Shown here: positions 34,514 through 46,636 of the stretch, in pieces
Position numbering within the stretch: position 1 is the stretch's first letter
How the letters are laid out: each line of letters opens with the position of its first letter
NCBI GenBank assembly: GCA_910574455.1
Contig: CAJSYZ010000005.1
Span: 868,001 to 932,000, forward strand
Origin: Trichaptum fuscoviolaceum
Lineage: Eukaryota; Basidiomycota; Agaricomycetes; Hymenochaetales; Trichaptaceae
Length of the DNA stretch: 64,000 bases
Reading direction: 5' to 3'
Notes under the pieces: model-generated
Seen by the model: only the letters and a program-made list of their open reading frames with translations
What the model was told of the DNA's origin: nothing
Database searches by the model: none
Position numbers and translations under genes: made by a program

Positions 34514-35908
34514 TCAGAATACAGCAACTTGTCTATTCATTGGGCTTATAGGAGACTGCCAGGCCTTCACCGGTGAAAGTTTCATGGGGCTATGATAGCG
34601 ACCGGAGCGAGGGGTGGAAGACCTTGTGGAGGCGGAACTGGGTGTCGAAGATAAAGGCGACCGTGACTGTATTGGGATGGCCGTCTTTTCTGACGCCTGT
34701 CGTCCCTCTTCAAGCAAGCTTTCACGGTATGCGAGGAGTCCTGCAGTTGCTGCACCAGGGCCGAGGGCGAGTCCAGTGAAGAATAGGATCACGAAAGTCT
34801 TTGCAGCCCACGTGGCGGATTCTAATGTGGAGGTACCTGGCTGCTGACGGCGTAATGACAGATCCCAAATAAGCGCTATCCAGACCGCGGAGAATACGAC
34901 GATGATATCAAACTGAACAAAATGGACCACTCCTGTCACCGCTGTCGTCTCGGCTGGCGTCGGCACGCGCAGGCCCGTCGCAGGGACGAAGAACGTGTAG
35001 AGGAAGCGTGCGAGTCCGATGAATTTATTAAGCAGGACGAACGACGTCGGCGACGTGCACGACGCTCCGGCGAGGCCAGGGATGATGACAATGTGGAAGT
35101 GCGCGGCACATGAGCCAACGAAGGCCGAGAGATACAGGAGCATGATAGGAACGTATCCAGATCCGTGAAGGCGTTTTGTCACCTCTTGAGATGGAGTGCG
35201 ACCGATGTACGGGAGTTGTGTACGTATCACATAGTATGCCCACTGCGCGGCGGTCATGAGAATCGGAAAAGCTATCCAGATGGGAGCCTGAGTAAATGCC
35301 GGTTGGTTCGGGATAAGCATCGCGATGGCGGGGACCGTATGTCCAAACAGCCACCCAAACAACACGCTCTCTGCCTTGGCGCGTTCGATACCAGCTCCAT
35401 TAGCGCGAGTGGGCGATAGCATAAAAGCGATTAACCAGAGAGGTAGGATCAGGCCACCACTAAGTCGTTGATACAAGATTCCCCACCACATCGGATGCGA
35501 AAGTAAGGTTATGGCAAGTTTGTGGCATCGTCGACCATCCACCCCGATGCGCTCGGCTTCAATAAGAGGCATCAGAATCGCTGCTCCGAACGACCAGACA
35601 AAATCCACGACTGTTGGATATGCAGCCGAGGTAGTGTCTCCGAACGCCGAGACAAAGAATGAGATTAGAGGCGTAAGGACCGCATCCACCAGATGCAACG
35701 TGTTGTGAGTCAGGGATAGAGGCACCTTCGAGGCCTTATGCACCTCCAGAAAACGATCGGGTGCCTTGGAAAGCAACATTTGTGCAACAATGAAGTAGCC
35801 GCCACAGGCAGCGAGAAAGAGGAAGGTTGGCCAAGTGTACCATGGATTTGGCATGCACCGGGCGCATTTTGAGTTTGTGCAGCAGGAGGCAGATGTAGAG
35901 GAAGCCAT
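34514..35908 (-). CDS. Polytopic membrane protein of unknown function
   Basis: A single exon, 464 residues from the ATG at 35908 (MASSTSASCCTNSKCARC). About nine to ten hydrophobic segments cover residues 25-420, including FLFLAACGGYFIVAQMLL, LILPLWLIAFMLSP, VPAIAMLIP, WIAFPILMTAAQWAYYVI, VPIMLLYLSAFVGSC, FDIIVVFSAVWIALIWDL and TFVILFFTGLALGPGA. Conserved-looking polar residues sit between helices (AERIG, FGHTVP, AAHFHIV). A Ser/Pro-rich cytosolic tail ends the protein. The pattern recalls fungal membrane proteins found near terpenoid genes, but I cannot assign a family. In-frame codons upstream to 35968 could extend it. Confidence 0.7.
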   Translation of the reverse strand: MASSTSASCCTNSKCARCMPNPWYTWPTFLFLAACGGYFIVAQMLLSKAPDRFLEVHKASKVPLSLTHNTLHLVDAVLTPLISFFVSAFGDTTSAAYPTVVDFVWSFGAAILMPLIEAERIGVDGRRCHKLAITLLSHPMWWGILYQRLSGGLILPLWLIAFMLSPTRANGAGIERAKAESVLFGWLFGHTVPAIAMLIPNQPAFTQAPIWIAFPILMTAAQWAYYVIRTQLPYIGRTPSQEVTKRLHGSGYVPIMLLYLSAFVGSCAAHFHIVIIPGLAGASCTSPTSFVLLNKFIGLARFLYTFFVPATGLRVPTPAETTAVTGVVHFVQFDIIVVFSAVWIALIWDLSLRRQQPGTSTLESATWAAKTFVILFFTGLALGPGAATAGLLAYRESLLEEGRQASEKTAIPIQSRSPLSSTPSSASTRSSTPRSGRYHSPMKLSPVKAWQSPISPMNRQVAVF

Positions 35909-37100
35909 TGTAATGCCGGTGCTCCAGGTATCGACAGAACAGATATGTGAGGGATGAGAGAATGTCAAGCGAAGACACCGTACTTAAATACACTAGCAAG
36001 TAGGTTTCAGCGACGTGGATCGTCCATCATCAGATAGTACAGGGTAACGACAAGATTCATCAATTCAAATGGGCGCTGGGAAAGGCAGTGCAGCTCGTTC
36101 AATCAAAATTTGATCCGATGGATGATGTCAGTGTCCCGAGCCTGAGCCCGACGAGCAGAATGGTCCGACATGTTTATCTCGAGCTCCGATTTGATGCAAC
36201 ATGAGGGTCTAGAGCACGCAAAGGTTTTGAGGGAAATTGAGCAACCAGAAGGTGGACTAAGACGATGTCAGCTTTACACTCCCTCCGAGCACGTTCCTTC
36301 GGTTGGATCCAGGATTGAGTAGAGAATGCGTAAAAGATAGATAGGAATGTATCAACCCTGTTCCAAGAGATGGAGAAATTGGCTCTGATCCCTTGGTTGA
36401 ACTTGTGCCTGCCAGTGCACGAGCGCTTCATCAGTAGTACTACTTCCGATCGCACGCGTTTGAGTTCAAGTTTCACGGACAACAATGGCAGAGTACGTGT
36501 TGCTACGATAAGGGCCGTGAAACAAAACGCAAAGCGCCCGGGGATTCTCCAGCTTTTCTGGCGGTGTGGAGTTACATATCCGCAAGGATCAGATAGGGAG
36601 CAGAGCACCGGTCCCCGACGAAGTTGCTGTCCGAAGCGAACTAACAAGTAACACGAATTCGAAGTGAAAGAAAGATGACAATCATGCTTTCGATTACCAC
36701 CGTTCCCTTGGTAGGCTAGACAGCTTGCCAGTGGGCTCGTGACGCCATGGAAATCATAGCTATGCCTAACGCTGAAGACAGGGAAACGCCTTGATCGACG
36801 CCAACGATCAGGACCAGTCTTCCCTGGCTGTTACCTAGGCGAGAAAGCCCTTCCGTACAGCTAGAAAACGATACAGACGATGGAGGCATAGATCAAGCTT
36901 TCCACACGTGCGGTCGCTCAGTGAGGTTATTCTCGTCATCACAGCGACGATCTGATCTAATGATATAATCAGCTTCGAGTTCACAAGGATGGGTATTATT
37001 AGACTTTCCTTGTATCTTGTATAAGCAAAATCAGAGGCCACTGATGTGTCCACCGAGTCTCACCGTTACCTGAGGAGTCTGCAGATCGAAAAGCTTCAAG
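35909..37100. other. Divergent intergenic region
   Basis: About 1.2 kb between a minus-strand and a plus-strand gene. Chance frames only. It must contain both promoters. Confidence 0.4.
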
Positions 37101-38221
37101 ATGGAAACGATTGGGCCACCGACAGTTGCCATAGTCTCAGCGGGCGCAATGGGTGCTGGGCTTGCAAAGCGGCTTACAACCTCAGGGTGTAGGGTAGTCA
37201 CAATGCTTGAAGGTCGCACAGAAAGCACCAAGCAACGTGCCCTGGAAGCAAAGATGGAGAGTGTCTCAATCACCAGCATTGTCCGACAAGCACGATGGGT
37301 GTTGAGCATTCTGCCTCCGAGTTCGGCGGAATCTTTTGCATTGGAGTTCTTGGCTGCCGAAAGGACCGATAATGACTTAAGAGAGGCACGAGGACGAGAA
37401 CGACGCCAAAGATCGATATTCGTTGACTGCAATGCCAAAAATCCAGAAACGGCTCGGTATCTCGCCACGTTGTTTGAAACGTCCCCAACAACTTTCTTAG
37501 ATGCGTCGATAGTCGGCCTTCCGCCGAAAGAGGATCATGATCCAGCGATCTATGCTTCTGCTGATCCGCAGGACCAACAGGCCTTGATAGATTTCGGAGA
37601 CCTCCGGAAATTTGGCCTTAAAGTCAAACTATTGGAGGGCGATTCCACCGGTGTAGGAGATGCCAGCGCATTGAAAATGTCTTATTCGGTAAGCCTAACA
37701 GTGCAGGTTTGTGATTGCACTGTTAGTGACGTCGATCGCGTGTGATAGGGGATCATGAAAGGAATGGTAGGCATATACGAAATCATGATGCTGTGTGAGT
37801 TTGTATAGTTCTTGTTATTCGTACAAAATAATCAATTGCGTACTGAAATCCCCTGGTTTTCCGATCAGCTGCATACGCGCATTCGCCAGCGGTTGCCACC
37901 CAACTTCTAAAGGAACTCGGCAACTCTCAACCTCTCAACATCCAACGCATTGCCTTCTTCGTTCCCAACAGCATTTCAAAGGCTTATCGATTCGTCCGCG
38001 AGATGGAGGAGATGAGAGGCTTTGTAAAAGCAAACGTAGACACGACAGATGGTGCTGAAGGGAATGTGGCACAGGTTTACGATGGTTTTGCGAGTATCTT
38101 CCGACGGATATCTGATTCGGTTGCTGGCTCTGGACGGGTGTTCGAGGATGGGTTGTCCGATGTAGATGTTCTTCATGCTGGTGCAGAGATGGCCAGCTCT
38201 CTTACAAGAAGTACACAATGA
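37101..38221 (+). CDS. 6-phosphogluconate-dehydrogenase-like NAD(P)-binding oxidoreductase (DUF1932 type)
   Basis: Exons 37101-37688, 37749-37794 and 37869-38221 give 328 residues. The Rossmann start is VAIVSAGAMGAGLAKRL, matching GxGxMG except that Ser replaces the first Gly. Helix pattern LSILPPSSAESFALEF and the strand FVDCNAKNPETARY fit the beta-hydroxyacid dehydrogenase fold; KMSYSGIMKGMVGIYEIMML is the start of the long helix that carries the family Lys (GxxxK). The C-terminal half fits the DUF1932 domain. The substrate is unknown. The first intron contains a perfect 11-bp stem-loop. Confidence 0.8.
37695..37726 (+). other. Perfect stem-loop inside an intron
   Basis: CTAACAGTGCA (37695-37705) and its exact complement TGCACTGTTAG (37716-37726) flank a 10-nt loop, all within the 60-nt first intron and starting 6 nt after the donor. 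It could bring the splice sites together or mask the donor. Confidence 0.7.
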
Positions 38222-39421
38222 TTTGGATGTAGCGTCGAAGTAAATCCATCGAGGGAGTTCGGGAGAAGATGAGAAACAAAGCCCTCACGTGAACTACTAG
38301 TCCTAGTTGTAGAATTACGAATAGCATCGCCTTGGTGAATGGGGTGCGTAGTATTTCATCGAACTCAGGCTGTAGCTACCAATGCACTGAGAAGAATTGC
38401 ACAACTGCTCGTAACACTGAAGGATCTGTATCACTCGCACGAACAGTTGCTTCCGCCTCCTCTTTAAAATACGCACTTTCACCCTTCCTCGTTCAGCTTT
38501 CTTCGTCTCCCTTTTCGCTGTCATATTTCAGTCGTCTGAGCTTCGAAACGGACGCAACTAGCGCACGAAGATGGTAAGGATAGAGAAGAAGGATGGATAG
38601 AAGGCACAGTCACTATGCTCGCAAATCGCGTGACGTCACGCGTTTGAACTTTAAATTGTACCATACTCAAGTTGTAAACTGTAAAACCCTGTTAGGCACA
38701 TCGGAATACAGACATAATCCGCCGACTCTGTTAAGATAGAAGGTACAACGTAGTATTCAGGAACAAGATGGATATATTCGTTTGACAGGCAAAAAGTCTC
38801 GGACACTATAGTCACTATACACTTGCGAAGAGATACCTTTGTTCGCCAGCATAACGCGATCGTCGGTTTTGCGAACGTACGGGCAATCGTCTGCAAGGCT
38901 CGAGGTTAGATAGGCACCGATAAGCTTTTGATGTGATGCCAATGATCAACCGCTAGTTGCGCATGTTCGCCGTGCGTGGCTTAAGATGTCTGCGGCCGCA
39001 AATAACAAACGGACGCAAACCTGAATATGGAGGTCGAGGCTCTGTAGATTGTTCCCTTCGTGAGAGATCCAGCTCAAACAACACAACATTGACGCCTGAC
39101 ATACTCGCCTTGGCAGTCGGAGACACTGCGGTAAAATTCTCCTCCATCGCACCGCGAATCCGTTATGCGGGCAATACAGCGCCCAGTAAGCGTGCTCCTA
39201 CGGTTTGCCCCGCTCACTCAGCCGCTGCCGTTACGGATTTTCAGATGACGAAAGGTGTTTCGAAGCGGCCAAGTTCTTCTCGGGTATGAGAACTGTAAAG
39301 TCCGATATGACTGTTACTAACTTGCGGGTGACGGAGTACGGGGAGTATTTATCTGACACACCTTTGACTGTGTTTGAGAAACCACCTCCACCTCTACTGC
39401 ACCGTATGTTAGATATTCGAA
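38222..39421. other. Intergenic region with no recognised gene
   Basis: Several overlapping short frames on both strands around 38950-39290, none with a recognisable motif or splice pattern. Nothing else seen. Confidence 0.35.
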
Positions 39422-40589
39422 ATGTTTGAATGGATCAGCGTCGCTTTCTCGACTGCTTTCATCCTCTTTACGACTATAGTTAAGTTGTCCTACGTCAGAC
39501 CCCGTTCATGCACTAACATCCATCATCCAGTTATCAACTTATCCTAAATATTTTCCATCTGTACACCATTCCTTACCATGGCTCAAGAGAGCTAAAGTGC
39601 CATTGCTTGAGACAAACAGTTAGTACTCGATAATGTTTCATTAATTAATGAATTGTTAACCGCATTTTTAAAGTGGGCGATATCCATGAATTACCATCAA
39701 CCCCTGGTCGGCTTGAGGTAAATTTCGATTGCCGTCTACATAAAGCGAGGATGCTGGATAATCAGCGCAGATACATCGAGGTCTCCTCAGCTTTATGCGC
39801 AATGTCGTCGCCGTTGTCGCTGTAATTGAACCACTCTTGCTTGCAATCGTCCACCTTATTTCGATGTCGTCCGCTGGTGACTTATTGTAAATTCGTTCTC
39901 GTCCATTCGCTATCAAGTTTGACTTATATCATTTATAGGGATGCAGAGTTTGAGACCGAACCATCGTCGCCAATCTCGCCAGTATATTCCGATGGGTCGG
40001 AAGAGAAGTCCAAAGAGTAAGCTGAGCAGTAGAATTGAAAGTTACGTTTTTGAATCCAGTCCAAGAATTAGTAGCCTCGAGTCTCAGATTAATGTCGACA
40101 AAGACTCAGAGCCTTTCGTGGCACCTCGCACTAGAAAGGACGCAATTTTAGGGTCGACTTCTGTTGCTGTGAGGCGAGTATACAGAGACTAGACTGCCAT
40201 CGCTTGATCTGACATTTCGCTGCAGCACGTCTACAATTCCTGACGGTCATGCATCAAGTGCACTGAAACGTTCGAAGTCCAGCGCAGATCTCAGCAGTCT
40301 GTTAGCAACGTAAGATATAATCTCCTGGCGAGACAACCAACTCACTAAGTGTTCTCAGCGAACCTTCTCGTCTTCTTAAGTCCGTAGGCCAGCAAGCAAC
40401 GCACAAGGCTGAACGCAAGTCTGGCAGCGACTGCTTGCTGCGCAAGCTGGGAAGAAATCGTATTAACCGTAAGTTCCAGGAAATTCGTGATCTATACCCG
40501 CTCTTGAAGTACGTGGTTGTCTATATACCATTCTCTGAGTCATAAAATGTTGACTTTGCTTCCAGTTTATGTCAGACAGCCAATCATCG
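39422..40589 (+). CDS. Putative small membrane protein, multi-exon, unknown family
   Basis: Exons 39422-39478, 39531-39618, 39674-39717, 39771-39886 and 39939 onward join in frame. The protein starts with a hydrophobic anchor (FEWISVAFSTAFILFTTI), then a polar stretch (YPKYFPSVHHSLPWLKRAK), a second hydrophobic segment (NVVAVVAVIEPLLLAIVHLI) and an acidic Ser/Pro tail (EFETEPSSPISPVYSDGSEE). The frame closes at a TAA at 40018-40020. Alternatively, splicing within that last exon reaches further exons up to about 40589 with Ser/Lys-rich sequence (RSKSSADLSSLLATEPSRL). One of the later joins is out of phase, so the C-terminal end is uncertain. Not recognised. Confidence 0.4.
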
Positions 40590-40902
40590 AGCAGTGACAC
40601 AACCGCGCCGCCGTAAAAGTGATGAAGACCTGACGTTTCTCGAGAACATGCACAAAGTCCTGCGCACTCTCTCCGAGGTGCGTGCTTTACCACGGCAGCA
40701 TTGGTTCCTCGAGTACTCAACGTTCTCGATCCAGAACTACGATCGCCCCCAGAACCAATACCGGGTGGAGCGAATAGTGACTGTACCTTCGCTACTGGAC
40801 GTCGCAGAATCGGAAGAGAAGTTCCTAAAGGTCTGTTTAATTTCATCTGGGCGATGATTAGGTTCAATTCCTCAAGCGAATACATAGGCAACCTTAGATA
40901 TC

Positions 40903-41403
40903 GTGGCGGACTTCGAGACCGCGTATGATGGTAACGCGTCGTCCTGGCGGAAGTCGGTCATCCAGATGGATTCCGGTAAGAATCATACCGTTTGCTTCAG
41001 CCTATACCATAACACGTCGAAAGTAGTTACGACCTCAAAGACTCCCAAAGACGCCTGGATAACCTGGGGTCTCGCACGCAACCCGCTCCTCGCAGACGCA
41101 GTTAGGCAAGAGTTTTCTCGTGTCGTTGAGGAGACGAAGGTTTCAGCCACCGGGCCCGCTGTGATCGAGCTTCCGTACTTTACTGCGGTAGTGAAGGAGG
41201 GTCTTCGCCGCAGGACTATCCTCAATGATCCTATTGCTGAAAGAGGGTATTCTGACTTTTCTGTACTTGCACAGAAAGACGACTATCCGAACCCTCGGAC
41301 GTACGACCCGACAAGATGGCTACCAGAGAATACTCTGGGTCTTTCCGGCATGAGCAGGAGAACACCTAGCACCTGTTCTTATCCTGAATATGGAAAGAGG
41401 TAA
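40903..41403 (+). pseudogene. Cytochrome P450 relic
   Basis: The open frame contains pieces of a P450: LARNPLLADAVRQEFSRVV, then ELPYFTAVVKEGLRRR with the ExxR motif of helix K, then directly YPNPRTYDPTRWLPEN, the segment before the heme loop. About 40 residues that should lie between ExxR and the PxxF/RW segment are mostly missing or scrambled, the I-helix oxygen motif upstream is not found, and no heme-binding FxxGxxxCxG follows. It is therefore a decayed fragment. Flanking sequence 40590-40902 and 41404-42045 contains no further recognisable P450. Confidence 0.6.
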
Positions 41404-42045
41404 ACAAATCGCCTTTACGCATATACGACAAAGACCAATTGACTCTTCACAGTTTTTCGGAAATTCAAATTTTCGCAGTCACACCCTCTATTGTTCGTCG
41501 AGCGCAAGCTGTTTCGACTGGAACAGGAAGGGAAGATGATCCTTCGTTGATGTAAGTTGATCCGTTGAATACGTCGATATGATCCACATTCAAACATTTT
41601 ACAGAGCTATCGACCTTTTGGTGATTACGCCAAATCCGCGCAAGCCAAGACTTGTTCCTACATTACCCGGACGCGGGTTATGCTCGTTGTAGACTTTGCT
41701 GCAGTGCAGTGTATAGAGACTCCTTATCAGCCATATTTGGGCAGATTTAACTTGTTTCTTCGTCCCAATTTTGTAACTGTTGTAGTCGCTCCTTATCGTA
41801 ATAATGTTGTATTTACCGACCGACCAAGTTGTAAGCTCGTGGTGCAATAGTGGTCCGTTGACTTCAGTCACCGAGCAGCGAGGATCGAACACCTCCAGTT
41901 CGAGCGGACAAAGCCCGATTTGACGGAACAGCCTGCCCTTCGAAAGTTTACAACAAATTCAGATCAGACCTTGAAGTGAAAAGGGAAAGGCGTGTCGACA
42001 ATCCCAAACAATCACCAAAACGCGGGCCTATGTGTGTGGAGCATA

Positions 42046-43071
42046 TCATTTGGGCATTCGCGGTAGTCGAAATTGCCGCACACCAATGTTTTGTAATTGC
42101 TGAAACAAGGTGAACTCCCGTACGAAGAGTTCATCGATGGTACGTTCATGAAAGTGGCGAATGAAGTTTGGTCGAGGGACGAGGAGACGCGGGGGCTTGT
42201 GATCGAGGACACGAGCTGGTTTCCCTTGCTCACTACGGAGACCCTCTTTGACTAGAGAAGAAAGACGATGCCCTGGGTGCAAAGCCTCAATGTAGTAGTC
42301 CTCAGAACGTAGCTGTCTACGACTATATGGAGGACCCGTAAGTAACCCTTGCATTGCTTTGGGCTGCTTCTTGATCATTGACAGTCTCCGTCTCGCATCC
42401 AAACTCGTTGAGCGAAGGATCTCTGATACCGCGTCAAATTCCTAAGGATAATGAGCTCAATCAAATGACTGTACAGGGGGAAAATCTCGATTACGCACTT
42501 GTGCCCTAATTTCCATAAGCTTCTTTAGCCGTTCTAACTGACCCACTTTCATGAATGCGCGAATTCTCCAGTCCATGGGGACCACGTCCTTCGTAACGAA
42601 AGGTAGCATAATTGCGTACACCGTCCTTGACATCCCCGGGGATATTCCCAGAATCTTCTGCCCTGGCGGCCACTCGCCCTTGACCATCGAGAACCCAAAA
42701 TACCGCATCATCGGGCTCAAGATGTTTTCTGGCCTGGTGTTCCCACCGAAACTAGATGTGTGACAAACACGATACCAACCACCCCCAAGCCGATCAAGTA
42801 TTATGCAAGGCTTTGAAGTCTTCCCTGTTTTCACCGCATCCATTTTTCCACGTTGATACGCTGCCCGCTCTCTCTCGTTCAGAGTATACCCCCTCCGTTC
42901 CAAAAAGCCGAAGAAGTCTTCCGTAACGACGCCCTTTGCATGAGCAAATTCTCCTGGGCGAAATATATGTTCAGATTCGGGAGATCGAACGTGGTATGTT
43001 TCCACCTCATGACGAAGGGAAAGCCAATATCTTCTCCAGTAGAGATCGCCACTTGAGACAAAGTCCAGCAT
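42046..43071 (-). CDS. Unknown protein, two exons
   Basis: Exons 43071-42499 and 42441-42046 join in frame with good splice signals, giving 322 residues. It is mixed alpha/beta in appearance, rich in Arg, with no signal peptide or membrane segment. Recognisable words are only general (GFLERRGYTLNERERAAY, ILDRLGGGWYRVCHTSSFGG, FIRHFHERTIDELFV). The start is uncertain: sequence upstream to about 43436 has a further minus-strand open frame (CELKLILLEDGTRVTLRHR) that might be an additional exon or a separate gene. Function unknown. Confidence 0.5.
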
Positions 43072-43529
43072 GCGATATAGCTCTAGAGACCGTCAAATTC
43101 TCCTCAAACGACAATGTAGTGTCAAGGACCAGCGGGGTGCATTGTTTGTCCGTTTCGTCCAGATTTTACGTTGCTCTAAGCAGCGAAGCCAAGGAAGTGA
43201 AGATGTAGATTTTCTTTTCTGCCACTGGTAATAATCTTGACGCCTTGAAGCCTTGCTGCTGTCCGTGGTCGTGGTCGTCGTGGTCGATGGCGAAGAGTGA
43301 CACGTGTGCCGTCTTCAAGCAGGATTAGTTTGAGTTCACACGCTGCTTCTACCTGACTCGAGTCGCACAAACTCAGGCTCACATTATTACAACCACGATA
43401 CCATGGTTTTGACACTTCTGAGAGTATATCTAGCACGGATGATTTTCACCAGTTACAAATCTCGCACAAATACAGATGTTTTAGTTGAAAGGAACGCATA
43501 CATATGCCACGAGACATATCAACGCGACT
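43072..43529. other. Region with one unassigned minus-strand open frame
   Basis: Open frame 43436-43176 on the minus strand, 86 codons, with an Arg/Pro-rich stretch (RHRPRRPRPRTAARL). No join to either neighbour could be supported. Confidence 0.3.
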
Positions 43530-45677
43530 TCATAAATGGAGATGCCCTTTCTTCAAAAGAGCAATCCTAGAGTCTATGAAGGCTTCATCCCATAAGATCG
43601 TCTTATCCGTTTCTCCCGCTGCCTGACGTACATCCCAGATCAACCAATCGACTACGTCAGGGTGTGCATCGAGTGCATTTTCGAAGACGTCTGAGCATGA
43701 CTGTCGCGGGGCTACGCCCTTAGCATAGCTTGGTAGATCAGCATCTCTCAATCGCACGGATGTTTGAGCATGAAGCGTGCGGACACCCCTACATCCATCG
43801 ACCTTGATACGTAGATGGATTAGGTCTTTGTCCATAGATAAAGCTTGAATCTTTGACCGAGCATAGCCTTCGCGCGAGTGAGGGTGTATATCTCCGGGTT
43901 GTAGTACGTTGTAGACACCGAGAATGCCCGTAGGATGTTTATCATTCGTCAGGTCCACATCATATCCGATAAACTTCGTCCGAAGGGAAGGGAAACACTC
44001 AGAAGCGAGTTTTTGAAGTGAGAAGAAGTGGCGCCTGACTTCGGTAGTCGCAAGATAAACAAGGAAACCTCTGTCTCGTGTGGAAAGTTCCGATTCTTCT
44101 ATTAGTGCGCAATCACATCAACCAAGTACTTCAAGAATTATTAATTGATATAGCGAAGGCTTACTCGCAAATTTACTTGTAGCGCGACAGTCGTACATGT
44201 GACCAAAGTCTCTCCAGTGCTGCGACTGACATCTTCTGTTGCAGTAAACAGTGTCCTCGCAATGGGTGCACTCCGATAGTTTCTTTCGCAGCTCCTTCTG
44301 TCGGCAACTTGGCTTATAAGGGTTCACCTTCAGTCAGTATATCAATATATATAGCACAGTAAGACTTACATTGTCGCATTTTCGGAGGTCATTCGAATCC
44401 AGGAACGCAAACAGGCGGATATTTATCATCCGAGAAAGTAGGAAATGATCGAGCTGAAAGCAGGGGTCAAGCCTGGCATGTTGAGAGAATAAGTCATAAA
44501 CGGGACTGCTCCTGAGTCTGTGCCGTGCTCCAAGCATTTGCTTGATGGAAATTTCGGAAATGAGGTACTTGGAGAAGATTTCGAAGAAGGTCCGCTTTAA
44601 TGAAAGGTAGTGCAATAACTCGTGATCGCAACAGCGGTCTAGCATTCGATAATAAAGCCACGCCGTAGTCTCTAGCATATCCTGTTCCAATGCGGCACTA
44701 AATGCACGGAGAGAGAAAGAGAACACGGTGTCGAAGGTTTGCATAAGGATTGAAAGGCATTTGTGATGATCCGGACCGCAAGGTGAGACTGTAAGCCGCA
44801 TCATCGCAAGACAAAGTATCCCGACGATGTCCTTCTGTAGGAGACAACTGGCAATCACCCGGTCTTCGAAAAAGAGTTCGACTACGAACAGGTGGAGACG
44901 CAGGTGCTCAAAATCCGTGCTTACGATGTCAATGATATCAACTAATCGCCGCACGATACGCCTCGCTACTCGTCGCGGTTCAGTGATGCTCTCTGTCAGA
45001 ACATGCCTCCTTGTCCTGGCATTGGTGACCTTATAACGACTGAGCATCAGCGTTAATGCGGTCGTAGAAGTCCTCTCGCGACTGTAAGGCGACCTGTCTT
45101 CGAGCCACATTGTGATGGCTAGACTAAATATGTCGGTGGCAAGAGGGACATCATTGTCGATCATTTCCAAGTAAGCGCAGATGATTTCCGAACAAGAGCG
45201 AGCAAATCCATAGGACAACCTGAGGCCTCGCGCATTCCGAGTCACACCATAGGCATCGGATATGAGCAATATAACTGTCGAGCACATGGAGCGGAAGACA
45301 CCCTGCGCTTCTCCACTGAGTTCGTGCAACCTTTCGACCAGATAAGCCACGACTTCAACGCAATCTACACGAGTCTTGCACATAGGACTTCCGACGCGTA
45401 TGAGTAGATAATCATGAATCGTGAATATCAGCGATTCCAATTGACTGTCATCGAAGGTGTTCACTAGGGATAGCAGCACTGCCATGGCTGTCTCGTTGCC
45501 TGATGATGCAAACTCGAAAAACTACAAATAGGACATTTCAATCACTTAAGCTTAAGTAGATTGGAACTTAAGGCTCACCTTTTCTGGGTCTCTGACCACT
45601 GACAGCTTGTTGAATGAAGACCGAACCGACCTAGACCTTTTAGCGATTGGGACACCCACATACAGACGTGTAGCCAT
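43530..45677 (-). CDS. MYND-type zinc finger protein, larger form
   Basis: Exons 45677-45579, 45521-44370, 44327-44165 and 44098-43530 give 660 residues. The first 400 residues are alpha-helical, like an armadillo-type or degenerate helical repeat region. The zinc finger lies at about 418-462: CRQKELRKKLSECTHCEDTVYCNRRCQ in two parts, then HW, FGHMYDC. The cysteine and histidine order is that of MYND. The C-terminal about 190 residues include DVVDWLIWDVRQAAGETDK and are unrecognised. This arrangement, helical N-terminus then MYND then a short domain, is frequent in agaricomycetes where these proteins form large families of unknown role. Confidence 0.8.
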
Positions 45678-46636
45678 CACTATAAGGAGGAAACGAAGTA
45701 TGAGTATTAAAGAAGAATGTATGGGCGACTGATTTATACCAGAGATGCGGCTGAGCCACCTTCGTGGTGGTGGGGGGATGAAACACCACGGCCACAAAGG
45801 AAGACATGGAATGAGTAGTACAGGGCCACCAAGACCACCAGTTCGAAGGACATCGATTACTGAACGCATTTGCAAGGTTGCTCTTTGTCCGAGCCACTTT
45901 ATGGGCGCTACCTTTTTTCACGCGACTTGTGGTCTGAGGACAGTTCGAGACCGATCTAGGTTCAATTTTAAGTCAACGAGTTGCGCCGACGCGCACAATA
46001 ATTCCTTTAGTTCGCTTCAGCTTTCGATGAGTTCCTAGCCATCTTTACTCCTCTGAGGTTTTGTTGCGGTATCGCACTTCACCTGTCTACGACGGTAGAG
46101 ATGTGTGTCGATTCTGTCGATGCACCATAATTGAAAGGACATCACTGAGAGCCATATATGCAGGTTAAATGATGTTCTGCTGCTACAGATACTAGTAGAT
46201 GGCTAGTTCCAAAGGTCGGAGCTCGGTAGGACGCCCGCTCACTGGCACTGACAGCCGACCATTGACCCAGGAACTGGACAATTCTTCAACTTTGCGCGCG
46301 CACTGGCATTCTGTTTCGAGTTGGTATTATGAACGTGAACACTTGATTGCTGTGTAAAACGTCTCGCTTGCATGCTCCACGACACCCAGAACACCGATCA
46401 CGTTCTAAAACGAGCTATAACAGCGAAGGTGTTCAGCAAGCGACCCGTAATTCGAAATTCATTGTGGTGGATCATTGACGAGCGCGTCGTTCCTCGTAAA
46501 TGAGTTACGAGAGTGCTCTGTGCACGGACCAAAGGAAAGGGTACAAAGTGAGGTCAAATTCGACGTTCGAAATTCAGCGAAACACACTCAGCTATTTCAT
46601 TACTCGTCTCCACAAGTCTTATCCACAACAACAGAC
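45678..46636. other. Divergent intergenic region upstream of hydrophobin
   Basis: No gene. It should contain the promoter of the MYND gene (left) and of the hydrophobin gene (right). The sequence just before the hydrophobin start (TCCACAACAACAGAC) is A/C-rich, as usual for strongly expressed fungal genes. Confidence 0.4.

Noticed and set aside
36174..36651. Overlapping open frames on both strands
   Set aside because: No domain, no splice pattern, no conserved-looking sequence.
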